Origin: Azospirillum brasilense
GTDB taxonomy: Bacteria > Pseudomonadota > Alphaproteobacteria > Azospirillales > Azospirillaceae
Length of the DNA stretch: 64,000 nucleotides
NCBI RefSeq assembly: GCF_008365405.1
Contig: NZ_QOKV01000008.1
Span: 124,001-188,000, forward strand
Reading direction: 5' to 3'
In this document: in pieces, positions 1 to 8,806 of the stretch
Position numbering within the stretch: position 1 is the first letter of the stretch
How the letters are laid out: the number at the start of each line of letters is the position of its first letter
Made by a program: the position numbers and the translations under genes
Notes under the pieces: model-generated
The model's database searches: none
What the model saw: only the letters and a program-made list of their open reading frames with translations
What the model was told of the DNA's origin: nothing

Positions 1-756
1 GACCTGGTGATCTTCGAGAACCCGGTCCTGGGCCGCGTGATGGCGCTCGACGGGGTCGTCCAGACCACCGAAGGCGACGAGTTCGTCTATCACGAGATGC
101 TGACCCATGTACCGATCCTGGCGCATGGGCGGGTCCGCCGCGTCCTGATCGTCGGTGGCGGCGACGGCGGCATGCTGCGCCGTTGCCTGGAGCACAAGGC
201 GGTGGAGCGGGTGACGATGGTGGAGATCGACCGCTCGGTGGTCGACCTGTCCATCGCCCATCTGCCGTCCATCAGCGCCGGCGCCTTCGACGATCCGCGC
301 GCCGATCTGGTGATCGCCGACGGCTGCGCCTTCATCAAGGAGACGGCGGAGCGGTTCGACGTCATCATCGTCGATTCCACCGACCCCCACGGGCCGGGCG
401 CCGTCCTCTTCACCGAGGACTTCTACGCCGACTGCAAGGCGCGGCTGACCCCCGGCGGCGTGCTGGTCACCCAGAACGGCGTGCCGTTCCTCCAGCCGGG
501 CGAGCTGAAGGACAGCCATCGGCGGCTGGGCCGGCTGTTCGGCGACGCCGGCTTCTTCGTGGCGCCGGTGCCCAGCTACTACGGGGGCTTCATGGCCTTC
601 GGCTGGGCCACCGACGACGCGGCGCTGCGCCGCCAGACGGCGGAGGCGATCCGCCCGCGCTTCGCGGCGGCGGGGCTGGCCACCCGCTACTACACGCCCG
701 ACATCCACGTCGCCAGCTTCGCCCTTCCGGCCTTTATGCTGGACGCGCTGAAGTAG
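1..756 (+). CDS. speE: Spermidine synthase (polyamine aminopropyltransferase), 5' end cut by window
   Basis: Transfers an aminopropyl group from decarboxylated S-adenosylmethionine to putrescine to make spermidine in the cytoplasm. The visible 251 codons include the SAM-binding motif [14 protein letters not shown] near residue 48 and the catalytic DSTDPHGPG segment near residue 122, both diagnostic of SpeE. The reading frame is open from base 1, and family members are usually about 280 residues, so roughly 25-40 N-terminal residues lie upstream of the window. The stop at 754-756 is only a few bases from the end of the convergent hydrolase gene. Confidence 0.93.
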   Translation, partial: DLVIFENPVLGRVMALDGVVQTTEGDEFVYHEMLTHVPILAHGRVRRVLIVGGGDGGMLRRCLEHKAVERVTMVEIDRSVVDLSIAHLPSISAGAFDDPRADLVIADGCAFIKETAERFDVIIVDSTDPHGPGAVLFTEDFYADCKARLTPGGVLVTQNGVPFLQPGELKDSHRRLGRLFGDAGFFVAPVPSYYGGFMAFGWATDDAALRRQTAEAIRPRFAAAGLATRYYTPDIHVASFALPAFMLDALK

Positions 757-759
757 GGT

Positions 760-2265
760 TTAGGGTGGCTGGAACCCCGGCGGCTTGGCCGCTGCCGGGC
801 AGGCGTTGGCGGGCAGGGCTTCCGAATCCACGAACTGTGTGGCGACGGCGACGGCGCAGTCGTCCGACGCGGTGACCAGATGCCCGGCGCTGCGGAAGAC
901 GAGATGCCGGCTTTTCGGCAGGGTCGCCGCGGCGCGCTCCGCCCAGTCCGGCGGGGTCAGCGGGTCGTAGGCGCCGGACAGCAGAAGCACCGGCACCGGG
1001 CTGGCCACCGGCAGCCGCTCCGCCGCCTCCTGCGCGGCGGCGGGCCATTGGGCGCAGACGCGCCGGCCGGGATCGTCGGCGGTGACAGCGCCGTAGGGGG
1101 CGAAGCGGCGGGCGGCGTCGGCCAGCCGCAACGGGTCGGCGGGGGTCACCGTCTCCCGGCATTCGATGGAAAAAGCCATGCCCTCCGCCGAGTCGGGGTC
1201 GCCCAGCCAGGGGGCGGGGACCCAGTCGGTCAGGCGGTCGTACCGGCCGCGCCACGCCCGTTCGATCAGGGCGGGGAGGCGGGGCACGCTCTCGCCCTCG
1301 GCCATCGCCTCCAGCAGGGCCGACAGGACAGCGGCGCTGTCCAACCGCGCCCAGCGCGGGATCTCCGGATCGCCCACCGGCACGTCCACCGGGGCCTTGC
1401 CCAACCGCTCGACCAGCTCCAGCAGATGGCGCTCCAGGTCCGGATAGGCGGCGCGGCACACGCGGTTGGCCGCGCAATCGTCGAACAGCCGCTTGAACGC
1501 CCGGTGCGCGAGCCAGGGCGCCTCCTCCGTCGCGTTGACGTCGGGCGGGTAGATGGAATCGAGCACCGCCGCGCGCACCCGCCCGCCATGGCGCCGCAGG
1601 ATCTCCAGGGCCACCCGTGTGCCGTAGGACACGGCGAACAGGTTGACCCGCGGCGCGCCCAGCGCCGCGGCGACGTCCATGGCGTCGTCGGCGGCGATGG
1701 GGGTGGTGAACATGGCGCCGTCCAGCCCGGCGGCGGTGAAGCGGTCGCGGCAGGCGGCGATGGCCGTGCGCTCCAGCGCGGCGCGGCGGTCCCGCGACAC
1801 CGGGCGCAGGCGGGGCGATGCGCCGAGCACGTCCAGCTCCGGGCAGTCGGTGTCCGGCTCGGCCCGCCCGGCGCCGCGCGGGTCGAACAGCACGACGTGG
1901 CGCGACCGGCGGAACCCGGCGGTCAGCGACCACCACACCTCCATCCGCTCCTCCACCGCCTCGCCGCTGCCGAAGGGGGAGGCGCCGGGGCCGCCCTCCA
2001 GGAACAGGACCGGGTCGGGCGATGGCTGCTTGGCGGTGGACAGCAGGACGACGACCGGCAGGCGGAAGGCCCGCGTCGCCGGCCGGTCGCGCCGGTCGGG
2101 CACACCGACGGTCCCGCACAGCGCGGCCTCGCCCTCCGGCACGGAGAACCAGCAGGGGCCGGGCACGAAGCGGGGGTCGGCCTTGGCTGGCAGTGGAGCC
2201 AGCGCCACCGCCAACAGGGCGGCAGCCAGTGTTCCGAACCACCGATGATGGGCGCGTCTCGTCAC
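760..2265 (-). CDS. Exported alpha/beta hydrolase with TAP-like C-terminus (putative peptidase)
   Basis: The 501-residue protein starts with a signal peptide (Arg-rich start, Ala/Leu core, cleavage probably after PAKA), so it should act in the periplasm. The alpha/beta hydrolase triad can be seen: nucleophile Ser in FAVSYGTRVAL, Asp in SGAYDPLTPP, and His in SAGHLVTASDD. This layout matches the proline iminopeptidase/TAP-like group, which cleaves short peptides or esters. Many Cys residues could form periplasmic disulfides. It converges on speE. The exact substrate cannot be read from the sequence. Confidence 0.85.
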   Translation of the reverse strand: MTRRAHHRWFGTLAAALLAVALAPLPAKADPRFVPGPCWFSVPEGEAALCGTVGVPDRRDRPATRAFRLPVVVLLSTAKQPSPDPVLFLEGGPGASPFGSGEAVEERMEVWWSLTAGFRRSRHVVLFDPRGAGRAEPDTDCPELDVLGASPRLRPVSRDRRAALERTAIAACRDRFTAAGLDGAMFTTPIAADDAMDVAAALGAPRVNLFAVSYGTRVALEILRRHGGRVRAAVLDSIYPPDVNATEEAPWLAHRAFKRLFDDCAANRVCRAAYPDLERHLLELVERLGKAPVDVPVGDPEIPRWARLDSAAVLSALLEAMAEGESVPRLPALIERAWRGRYDRLTDWVPAPWLGDPDSAEGMAFSIECRETVTPADPLRLADAARRFAPYGAVTADDPGRRVCAQWPAAAQEAAERLPVASPVPVLLLSGAYDPLTPPDWAERAAATLPKSRHLVFRSAGHLVTASDDCAVAVATQFVDSEALPANACPAAAKPPGFQPP

Positions 2266-2421
2266 GCGGGTCGATCGTCCTCAGCAGCGCAAGGGCGGGC
2301 CGGGATCGGCCGGGCGATGGCCCTTCCACCGGTCCCACCACTTTTGATGCTTTCTCTTTGACCCAGCGGGGCGGGCTTGTCCAGGACAAGACGGGTCCTG
2401 TCCGTCCGCGCCCTCGCACCC

Positions 2422-3627
2422 TCAGCTTCGCGACGGGCCCATCCGGACGGCGCCCCGCTCCGCCGGCTTGCCGCGGCTCCGCTCGCGCCACAGGGCGGGG
2501 ATGGCGAGGCTGGCGACGCCGGCGAGCAGCAGGACCGCCTTGGTGAGCTGGTTGAACGGGCCGCCGAACAGGTCGATCAGCAGGATCGCGTAGGCCACCA
2601 GCACGTGGAACAGATAGACCTGCAGCGAGTGCCGCCCCAGCAGCCGGAGGAAGGGCAGGGTGAACAGCGCGGTGAGCAGCCGGGCGGTGCCGGCGGCGAC
2701 CGGGTGGGACGACCGCGGGCCGGCGATGAGCAGCCAGGACACGGCATAGGCCAGCGCCGCGAAGTTCGCGAGGTAGACGAGGCTGAACTCGGTGCGGTCG
2801 ACGTAGCGCAGGAAACGCTCGCCGACGATCGGGCCGACCAGCTCATGGACGAAGGACAGATGCCAAGCCGCGCAGACCACCACGGTGACCAGCGCCGGAA
2901 CCAGCCAGGGCGGCCGCTCGACCGGGAACCAGCGGTCGGCGTCGAAGCGGCCCCGCTGCACGGCGCTGCCGATCAGCAGACCCGCGACGTAGAGCACCTG
3001 CCAAGCGAGCGGGTTGAACGGCCCGCGCACTGCCAGCCCGTCGCTGAGCCGCCCCAGCCCGGCGTCGAGCGCGCTCAGCACCGGGACATGCAAGCCCATC
3101 TGCACGGCGGCCCACAGCGCGGCGCTGCCCAGCGCGACCTTGCGGGCGTGGCCGTCGAGGATCAGGCGGAGCAGCAGCGGTGTCGCCGCGAGGTAGAGGA
3201 TGTACTGGATCAGCAGATCCGTGAAGGTCGGGGAGTGCAGAAGGAGCGCGCTCGCCAGCAGGGTGCCGGGCTCCAGTCCGGCCAGATGCCCGAGGAAGCC
3301 GCCCAGCGGCTCCCGCGCGCCGGGGACCAGCACCACCATGGCGGTGACCAGCGCGATCACCAGCATGGTCGACACGTACAACTCGCGGGCGCGGGCGAAC
3401 AAGCGCCGCCGCGCCGCCTCGGGGGAGCGCTGGGTCCAGACGCGGGTGTAGTACATCCCGGCGACGATTCCCGACAGCAGCACGAAGCCCTGAGCGTCCT
3501 GAACATAGCCGAGTTCGGCGTGGTTGACCTTGGCGAGCAGCACGCCGCCGGCGAGCACCACATGGTTCACCATCATGAAGACGAGGAAATACCCCCGCAA
3601 CCCGTCGAGCGTCGCGGAACGGCTCAT
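2422..3627 (-). CDS. OpgC-like membrane acyltransferase
   Basis: This 401-residue polytopic membrane protein has about ten hydrophobic segments. It opens with TLDGLRGYFLVFMMVNHVV, the typical start of OpgC-family proteins, which succinylate osmoregulated periplasmic glucans. The HVV motif in the first membrane helix and the spread of membrane segments fit the acyltransferase-3/OpgC fold. No glucan synthase (opgG/opgH) lies nearby, so the acceptor is unproven. The C-terminus is basic and cytosolic. The gene stands alone, with a 200-base gap to the SDR gene on one side and a 156-base gap to the hydrolase gene on the other. Confidence 0.82.
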   Translation of the reverse strand: MSRSATLDGLRGYFLVFMMVNHVVLAGGVLLAKVNHAELGYVQDAQGFVLLSGIVAGMYYTRVWTQRSPEAARRRLFARARELYVSTMLVIALVTAMVVLVPGAREPLGGFLGHLAGLEPGTLLASALLLHSPTFTDLLIQYILYLAATPLLLRLILDGHARKVALGSAALWAAVQMGLHVPVLSALDAGLGRLSDGLAVRGPFNPLAWQVLYVAGLLIGSAVQRGRFDADRWFPVERPPWLVPALVTVVVCAAWHLSFVHELVGPIVGERFLRYVDRTEFSLVYLANFAALAYAVSWLLIAGPRSSHPVAAGTARLLTALFTLPFLRLLGRHSLQVYLFHVLVAYAILLIDLFGGPFNQLTKAVLLLAGVASLAIPALWRERSRGKPAERGAVRMGPSRS

Positions 3628-3834
3628 CGGGCGCCACCCCGCGGCGACGGCCGGGTGGCGGGGGAATCGGCCGTTCTCATCGGTGCGTGCCGCATCTGAG
3701 GCGTCTCCGTTGCTGGCGTCGGTGTTGGCGCTCCTCGGGTCGCCCCATATTCGTCGTTAACGAATGGTTATTCCTTGGCCGGTGCCGTCCGGGGCGCCTT
3801 TTCGAACAAAGGCTTCCCCGAACCGATTGCGGCG

Positions 3835-4587
3835 TCAGGCGTTCAGGCCGCCGTCCACCGTCAGGGTGGCCCCGGAGATCTGGCGGGCCGCCGGGCTGGC
3901 CAGGAAGGCGACGGCCGCCGCCACGTCCTCCGGCTTGCCGTAGCGGCCGAGCGGCGTCTGCGAGCGCAGGATTTCGGCATGATCGCCGTTCGCCGGATTC
4001 ATGTCGGTGTCGGTCGCCCCCGGCTGGACCAGATTGACCGTGATGTCGCGCGGGCCGAGTTCGCGGGCGAGGCCGTGCGTCAGGGCGATCTGCGCCGACT
4101 TGGTCATCGAATAGACGGTGACGCCCGGGGCGGTGATGCGGTCGGCGAGGCACGACCCGATGAAAACGATGCGCCCCCCGCCCTTGAGATGCGGGATGGC
4201 CGCCTGCGCCACCAGCACCGCCGCGCGCACGTTGACGTTCAGAAGCGCGTCGATGTCGGCGAGGCTCATCTCGGCGACCATGCCCTGGCGGGCGATGCCG
4301 GCGTTGTTGACCAGGATGTCGAGGCCGCCAAGCGCCTCCACCGTCCGGCCGACCAGGGCCGCCATGGCCGCCGGATCGGCGCTGTCGGCCTGGATGGCGA
4401 CCGCGCGCCGCCCCTTCGCCTCGATCGCCCGGACCACCTCGGCGGCGCGCTCGGCCGACCGCTCGTAGGAGATCGCCACCTCCGCGCCCTTGTCGGCGAG
4501 CGCCAGCGCGATGGCGGCGCCGATGCCCCGCGAACCGCCGGTCACCAGGGCGCGCTTGCCAACCAATTCGCCAATCGGCTCAACCAT
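3835..4587 (-). CDS. SDR family NAD(P)-dependent oxidoreductase
   Basis: A classical short-chain dehydrogenase/reductase of 250 residues. It has the cofactor loop TGGSRGIGAAIA near residue 16, the NNAG motif near residue 91, and the catalytic Ser plus YSMTK motif around residue 155. The C-terminal VDGGLNA ending is typical of 3-oxoacyl-ACP reductase-like members, but the substrate is not known. It is divergent from a TetR-family gene, and two near-identical palindromes lie between them. One ends 10 bases before this start codon, so repression by that regulator is likely. Confidence 0.92.
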   Translation of the reverse strand: MVEPIGELVGKRALVTGGSRGIGAAIALALADKGAEVAISYERSAERAAEVVRAIEAKGRRAVAIQADSADPAAMAALVGRTVEALGGLDILVNNAGIARQGMVAEMSLADIDALLNVNVRAAVLVAQAAIPHLKGGGRIVFIGSCLADRITAPGVTVYSMTKSAQIALTHGLARELGPRDITVNLVQPGATDTDMNPANGDHAEILRSQTPLGRYGKPEDVAAAVAFLASPAARQISGATLTVDGGLNA

Positions 4588-4596
4588 GATCCAGCC

Positions 4597-4620
4597 TTTC
4601 TGTGTCGTTCGATACAGAAA
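4597..4620. promoter_or_regulatory. TetR-type operator 1 (next to the SDR start)
   Basis: A near-palindrome with arms TTTCTGT and ACAGAAA around the core TGTGTCGTTCGATACA. The core matches the reverse complement of the second palindrome (4652-4677) at 14 of 16 positions. It sits just upstream of the SDR start codon, where bound repressor would block expression. Binding is inferred from symmetry and from the neighbouring regulator gene. Confidence 0.6.
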
Positions 4621-4651
4621 CAGCTAGAACCGTTCGGCGCCTCGGTCAATG

Positions 4652-4677
4652 TTTTTTGTATTGATCGACACAAAAAT
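4652..4677. promoter_or_regulatory. TetR-type operator 2
   Basis: An AT-rich palindrome with TTTTGT and ACAAAA arms and the core TGTATTGATCGACACA. It lies between the divergent SDR and TetR genes, about 40 bases from operator 1 and about 58 bases before the regulator start. The pair suggests that the regulator controls both itself and the SDR gene. Confidence 0.6.
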
Positions 4678-4734
4678 AGAACGACGCTGTCCGAGGCATT
4701 GTCCTCACGCGGCGGCGGGATTAAATAGTGATCG

Positions 4735-5433
4735 ATGCAGAAATCACGCCCGACCCCGCCCACCGACGACAGGACCGTCCAGACGGCCGGCACGCCGCCC
4801 GCCCGCGGGCGCGGACGGCCGCGCGCCTTCGACCGCGAGGCTGCCCTGACCCAGGCGACCCGCCTGTTCTGGAGCAAGGGCTACGAGGCGACCTCCATCG
4901 CCGACCTGACGGAGGCCATGGGGATCGGCTCGCCCAGCCTCTACGCCGCCTTCGGCTCGAAGGAGGCGCTCTATCTCGAAGCGGTGAACCATTACCGCAA
5001 AAGCTACGAGGGGCTGGTCTGGGGGCGCTTCTTCACCGCCGGCACCGCCCGCGAGGCGGTCATGGGCCTGCTGATGGACTCGGCCGCGGCGCTCACCGGC
5101 TGCCGCGGGGATATCCCGCGCGGCTGCATGGTGACGCTCTCCGCGGTCGGCAGCGAGGGGCACGCCGAACTGGGTGAAGTGTTGCGGTCGGCGCGCGCCT
5201 CGGCGGTCGGCATCCTGACGGAGCGTTTGACACGCGCCGTGGCCGAGGGCGAGATCCCGGCCTCGGTCGATCTCCACGCGCTCGCCCGCTTCGTGCAGAC
5301 GGTGCAGGCCGGCATGTCGATCCTCGCCCGCGACGGCGCTGAGCGCGCCGAACTGGAGGCCGTGGCCGAGGTCGCGATGCAGGGCTGGGACGCCCGCGTC
5401 GGCGGCCGCCCGGCCCCCCAACCCGCCTCCTGA
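4735..5433 (+). CDS. TetR/AcrR family transcriptional regulator
   Basis: A 232-residue repressor. The N-terminal tail is Pro/Arg-rich and is followed by the TetR helix-turn-helix (about residues 28-75: ALTQATRLFWSKGYEATS, then IADLTEAMGIGSPSLYAAFG). The rest is a helical ligand-binding domain with a Cys (RGCMVTLSA) of the sort seen in the AcrR-like C-terminal family. It is divergent from the SDR gene and shares two palindromic operators with it. The inducer is unknown. The gene ends at a perfect hairpin. Confidence 0.92.
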   Translation: MQKSRPTPPTDDRTVQTAGTPPARGRGRPRAFDREAALTQATRLFWSKGYEATSIADLTEAMGIGSPSLYAAFGSKEALYLEAVNHYRKSYEGLVWGRFFTAGTAREAVMGLLMDSAAALTGCRGDIPRGCMVTLSAVGSEGHAELGEVLRSARASAVGILTERLTRAVAEGEIPASVDLHALARFVQTVQAGMSILARDGAERAELEAVAEVAMQGWDARVGGRPAPQPAS

Positions 5434-5434
5434 G

Positions 5435-5470
5435 CCGCTTCGCCTGTTCCGGGGTGAACAGGCGAAGCGG
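5435..5470. terminator. Perfect 15-bp hairpin between convergent genes
   Basis: Arms CCGCTTCGCCTGTTC and GAACAGGCGAAGCGG pair without mismatch around a 6-base loop. The hairpin begins 2 bases after the TetR stop and ends 12 bases before the end of the convergent acetyltransferase gene. It probably serves as a bidirectional terminator, although no long T-run follows. Confidence 0.65.
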
Positions 5471-5481
5471 TCCGGTGGCCG

Positions 5482-6117
5482 TCAGTCGCGTTCGATCACA
5501 TCGCGCCAATGGCGGTGCAGGAGCGCGACGTCGCCGCTGGTCAGGATCGGCATGGCGCCCTGCAACTGGTCGTCGGACCAATCCCACCACCTCATCTCAA
5601 GCAGCAGCGCGATGAGAGCGTCGTCGAAGCGCTTGCGGATCACCCGGGCGGGGTTGCCGCCGACGATCGCGTAAGGCTCGACGTCGCGCGTCACCAGCGC
5701 CCTCGTGCCGATCACGGCGCCGTCGCCGATGGTGACGCCGGGCATGACGATGGCCTCCGAACCGATCCAGACGTCGTTGCCGATCACCGTGTCGCCGGCC
5801 GGTTGATAGCCGTTCCGCGCGCCGGCGAAGGCCGGCACCTCGGGCATCCAGAAGAAGGGAAAGGTGCTGATCCAATCGTTCCGGTGGCCTTGGTTGCCCG
5901 CCATGATGAAGGCCGCGCCGGACCCGATCGAGCAGAAGCTGCCGATCACCAGCTTGTCGACGCCCTCGTCCGGAGGAAGAAACCGGGCGCAGTCGTCGAA
6001 GCTGTGGCCATGGTAATAGCCGGAATAATAGCTGTAGCGGCCAACGACGATGTTCGGGTTGGTGACCTGCTTGTCCAGCACGATGCCCTTGAACGGGCTT
6101 TCGAAGACGTTTTCCAT
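5482..6117 (-). CDS. CatB-type (xenobiotic) O-acetyltransferase
   Basis: A 211-residue left-handed beta-helix (hexapeptide repeat) acetyltransferase of the chloramphenicol/Vat group. The N-terminus [11 protein letters not shown], then [20 protein letters not shown], closely follows CatB/XAT enzymes. The catalytic His of the family lies in NQGHRNDW (about residue 82). Hexapeptide repeats run from about residue 110 ([28 protein letters not shown]). I place the start at 6117 because the homology begins there. An in-frame ATG at 6186 would add 23 unlike residues. Acetyl-CoA-dependent modification of chloramphenicol or another small molecule is a family-based inference. Confidence 0.9.
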   Translation of the reverse strand: MENVFESPFKGIVLDKQVTNPNIVVGRYSYYSGYYHGHSFDDCARFLPPDEGVDKLVIGSFCSIGSGAAFIMAGNQGHRNDWISTFPFFWMPEVPAFAGARNGYQPAGDTVIGNDVWIGSEAIVMPGVTIGDGAVIGTRALVTRDVEPYAIVGGNPARVIRKRFDDALIALLLEMRWWDWSDDQLQGAMPILTSGDVALLHRHWRDVIERD

Positions 6118-6422
6118 CAAACCACTCACGGCCTGTGAGCCGCCGATCCGGCGGCTTTTCGCCTGCGCGCGGGCGCAGACGGACACCGCGCGCTCCCCTC
6201 CGGGTCGCGCGCGTTCAGGCTCTGCGCGTCGGACGCGTCAGAGCGCGATGCGGGTGGTACTTGGGGTCGCCTTCATGACGTGACTCTATAGGGCGGAAAA
6301 TGCGGATCGCCAAGGGGGGAAGGCGGAGCAGCCCGACCGCTTGGTCCGGCGGGCGGTAATCGGACTTGACGGAAATCATCCGATAGCGGATTAATTGCTC
6401 CTCTGCACCAAGGAGAGGAGTC

Positions 6423-6635
6423 ATGCAGACCTTGTGGAACGCCCTGCTGCGGCAGTGGCTGGACCGCGACGGCGACGATGCCGGCGTGGAGACGCTGAGC
6501 GCCCATCTGCGGCGCGACATTGGATTTGATGGCGGGCTGGACGGAACCGAAGCGGGCTACAGTCCGGCTCAACACATCCGGGAGCGGAACCTTTCGGATG
6601 CCCGGTCATTTTTGACGTTGCAAGCGTATCGCTGA
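6423..6635 (+). CDS. Small hypothetical protein (DUF1127-like)
   Basis: A 70-residue protein preceded by a strong ribosome-binding site (AAGGAGAGG, 7 bases before ATG), which supports translation. The middle part, LSAHLRRDIGFDGGL, recalls the short DUF1127 proteins of alphaproteobacteria, which carry an L..DIGL motif. The resemblance is weak and the function is unknown. It is acidic at the start and has no membrane segment. Confidence 0.55.
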   Translation: MQTLWNALLRQWLDRDGDDAGVETLSAHLRRDIGFDGGLDGTEAGYSPAQHIRERNLSDARSFLTLQAYR

Positions 6636-7029
6636 CAGGCGATACCCGATCCTGCGGTTTCCCTTCGGGGCCGCGCCTTCCTTCAACCCATGCCTTCCTT
6701 CAACCCACGGAGACCACGATGAAAGCCATCGTACCCACCACCCCGAATCGCCGACAGGGCGATTGGTCCGCCCATACCACCCGGCGAGCTAACGGCTCCC
6801 TTCTTCAACCCAGCGCATTGGAACGCGAATTCCGGATATCGAGAGGAAGCCATGTGTGTCTTTTTGGGGTTTTGCGGTCGTTCGGTCTTCGTTGAGCACG
6901 CCCACTGGGCCTCTCCGGATCGTTTTTTCGACGCCCGGCGGGATAACGGGGAATTCGTGATATGGCTTGGACGCCTGAACATCATCTACACACCGGCCCG
7001 ATGGGGTCCTCGCTCGGGGAGGGTCGCTG
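6636..7029. other. 394-base stretch without a confident gene
   Basis: It begins with a short direct repeat: CCTTCAACCCA-type units appear twice near 6680-6705 and a looser copy near 6793. A 58-codon frame opens at 6719 (starting MKAIVPTTP, with GGAG upstream) and closes at 6895. A 66-codon frame runs 6852-7052 and overlaps the next gene. Both have weak coding character and no recognisable similarity, so neither is called. The stretch probably carries the promoter of the MarR gene. Confidence 0.4.
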
Positions 7030-7431
7030 ATGCCGGCCCATATTTGCCCTGACGAGGTTCGCCCTGACGAGGTGACCACCGTCGTCCATGTGCTCGAGGC
7101 GTTTCGCAAGCTCGATCCCGACCTGCCGATCCAGTACGCGCTGTCCTTCATGACGATCGCGCAGAACGAAGGGATTTCCATCGGCGAGCTTGCGGAACGC
7201 CTGGGCATCGCTCAATCCTCCGCGTCGCGCAACGTCGCGGCACTCAGCCGCTGGCACAGCTTCGGGAAGGCCGGACTCGACCTCGTCCAGGCCCAGGAAG
7301 ACCCGCGCGAACGCCGCCGCAAGATCGTCACGCTCACCGACACCGGCCGCGCGTTCCTTGAGCAACTGCGCGCCATCGTGACACCGACGGTCCACACCCC
7401 GTCCGAACCGCGCCGCGCCCGTTCGGCCTGA
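7030..7431 (+). CDS. MarR family winged-helix transcriptional regulator
   Basis: A 133-residue DNA-binding protein. The helix-turn-helix [20 protein letters not shown] (about residues 47-66) is followed by the wing [20 protein letters not shown] (about residues 97-116), a hallmark of MarR proteins. It is a little shorter than the usual 140-160 residues because the dimerisation helices are short. No divergent target gene is evident, and the YchJ gene lies downstream on the same strand. The ligand is unknown. Confidence 0.85.
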   Translation: MPAHICPDEVRPDEVTTVVHVLEAFRKLDPDLPIQYALSFMTIAQNEGISIGELAERLGIAQSSASRNVAALSRWHSFGKAGLDLVQAQEDPRERRRKIVTLTDTGRAFLEQLRAIVTPTVHTPSEPRRARSA

Positions 7432-7528
7432 GTTACCCTGTCCGTCCGTTGTGTTTGGTCCGCAGCGCTTGACCGGGGTGGCCTGTCCTGCCACACCAGC
7501 CCCGGACCCACCGACGGACCCGCGCGCC

Positions 7529-8008
7529 ATGACCTCCTCCGCCTGCCCCTGCTGTTCCGGCCTTTCCTTCGAGACCTGCTGCGGCCCGATCCTGGCCGGC
7601 GCGCCCGCCGCGACGGCCGAGGCGCTGATGCGGTCGCGCTACACCGCCTTCGTGCGCCACGACCTCGACCATGTGGAGCGCACCCACGCGCCGGAGATCC
7701 GCGAGGACTTCAACCGCGCCGAGGCGGAGCGGGTGGCCGACGAGTGCGACTGGCAGCGGCTGGAGGTGCTGCGCGCGACGGAGGAGGGCGACGAGGGGAC
7801 CGTCGAGTTCCTGATCCAGTTCCGTCGCGACGGCCAGGACATGCGCCACCACGAGCGGGCCTCGTTCCGCCGTATCGACGGCCAGTGGCTCTACAGCGCC
7901 GGCGAGGTGAACCCGAAGGGCGAGCCGCGCCGGGTCGTCAAGGTGGGCCGCAACGAGCCCTGCCCCTGCGGGTCGGGGAAGAAGTTCAAGGCCTGCTGCG
8001 GCCGCTGA
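7529..8008 (+). CDS. YchJ family protein with SEC-C motifs
   Basis: A 159-residue UPF0225/YchJ-type protein. The N-terminal Cys cluster ([16 protein letters not shown]) and the C-terminal SEC-C motif ([18 protein letters not shown]) are metal-binding, probably zinc. Between them is an NTF2-like domain beginning [14 protein letters not shown] use the ATG at 7529 because the Cys motif follows directly; an upstream in-frame start at 7451 adds unlike residues. It sits 15 bases before another Cys-rich gene on the same strand, so the two are likely co-transcribed. The precise role of the family is not established. Confidence 0.88.
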   Translation: MTSSACPCCSGLSFETCCGPILAGAPAATAEALMRSRYTAFVRHDLDHVERTHAPEIREDFNRAEAERVADECDWQRLEVLRATEEGDEGTVEFLIQFRRDGQDMRHHERASFRRIDGQWLYSAGEVNPKGEPRRVVKVGRNEPCPCGSGKKFKACCGR

Positions 8009-8023
8009 GGGCGGACCCGGATC

Positions 8024-8785
8024 ATGGAACCGCGCTTCGCCTGCACCGCCTGCGGAAAATGCTGCCACGGGCTGCTGCCGCTGACGCTCACGGACGCGGT
8101 GGCCCACGCCGTGCGCTTCCCGCTGGCGCTGGTCTGGACGGTGGTGCGGTCGAACGCGAAATCCTACGACCTCGCCACCCGGCTGGGCACGACCGTGCGC
8201 CTGCCCAACCGCAAGACGGTGGCGGTGCTGATCCAGCCCAGCGCCTATCTGCCGAACCACTTTCCCTGCCCGGCGCTCCAGCCGGACAATCTTTGCGGTG
8301 TTCACGCCGACAAGCCGTCGCGCTGCCGGACCATGCCCTTCTACCCCTACCGCGAGGAGAAGGATCAGGCCGACCTGCTGGTCCCGCGCAAGGGCTGGGA
8401 GTGCGACGTCTCGGCGGAGGCGCCGGTCGTCTACCGCAACCACGCCATCCTCGACCGTGCGGACTTCGACCGGGAGCGCGCCGAGTTGCTGGAGCAGGCA
8501 CCGGTCATGCGCACCTACGCCGACTATGTGCTGAAATACATGCCGTGGATCGTCAACGATCTGGCGAAGATGGCGGCGGCCCCGGCGGGGGGAAAGCTGG
8601 TGACCAGCCTGTCCTCCTTCCTCACGGCGACCCGGCGGACCGACGCGCGGGAGCTGGCGGCGGCCCAGGCGCCGCTGATGCAGGCGATGGCCGAGCGCAC
8701 CCGGAACGATCCGGCGCTGGCGGAGTTCCACAAGAACTACGCAGGCTGGGCGAAGGAGATGGAGCGGCTGGCGCAGCGCCCCTGA
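8024..8785 (+). CDS. YkgJ family cysteine cluster protein
   Basis: A 253-residue protein that opens with FACTACGKCCHGLLPL. With later cysteines (PCPALQPDNLCGVHADKPSRC) this makes the YkgJ-type cluster, thought to bind an Fe-S cluster or zinc. It is longer than the minimal YkgJ domain because of a helical C-terminal part of about 120 residues (from about residue 135) without known motifs. It follows the YchJ gene by 15 bases and the two probably form an operon. No function can be assigned from sequence. Confidence 0.82.
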   Translation: MEPRFACTACGKCCHGLLPLTLTDAVAHAVRFPLALVWTVVRSNAKSYDLATRLGTTVRLPNRKTVAVLIQPSAYLPNHFPCPALQPDNLCGVHADKPSRCRTMPFYPYREEKDQADLLVPRKGWECDVSAEAPVVYRNHAILDRADFDRERAELLEQAPVMRTYADYVLKYMPWIVNDLAKMAAAPAGGKLVTSLSSFLTATRRTDARELAAAQAPLMQAMAERTRNDPALAEFHKNYAGWAKEMERLAQRP

Positions 8786-8806
8786 TCGCGGGGTGATGCT
8801 GGCGGA

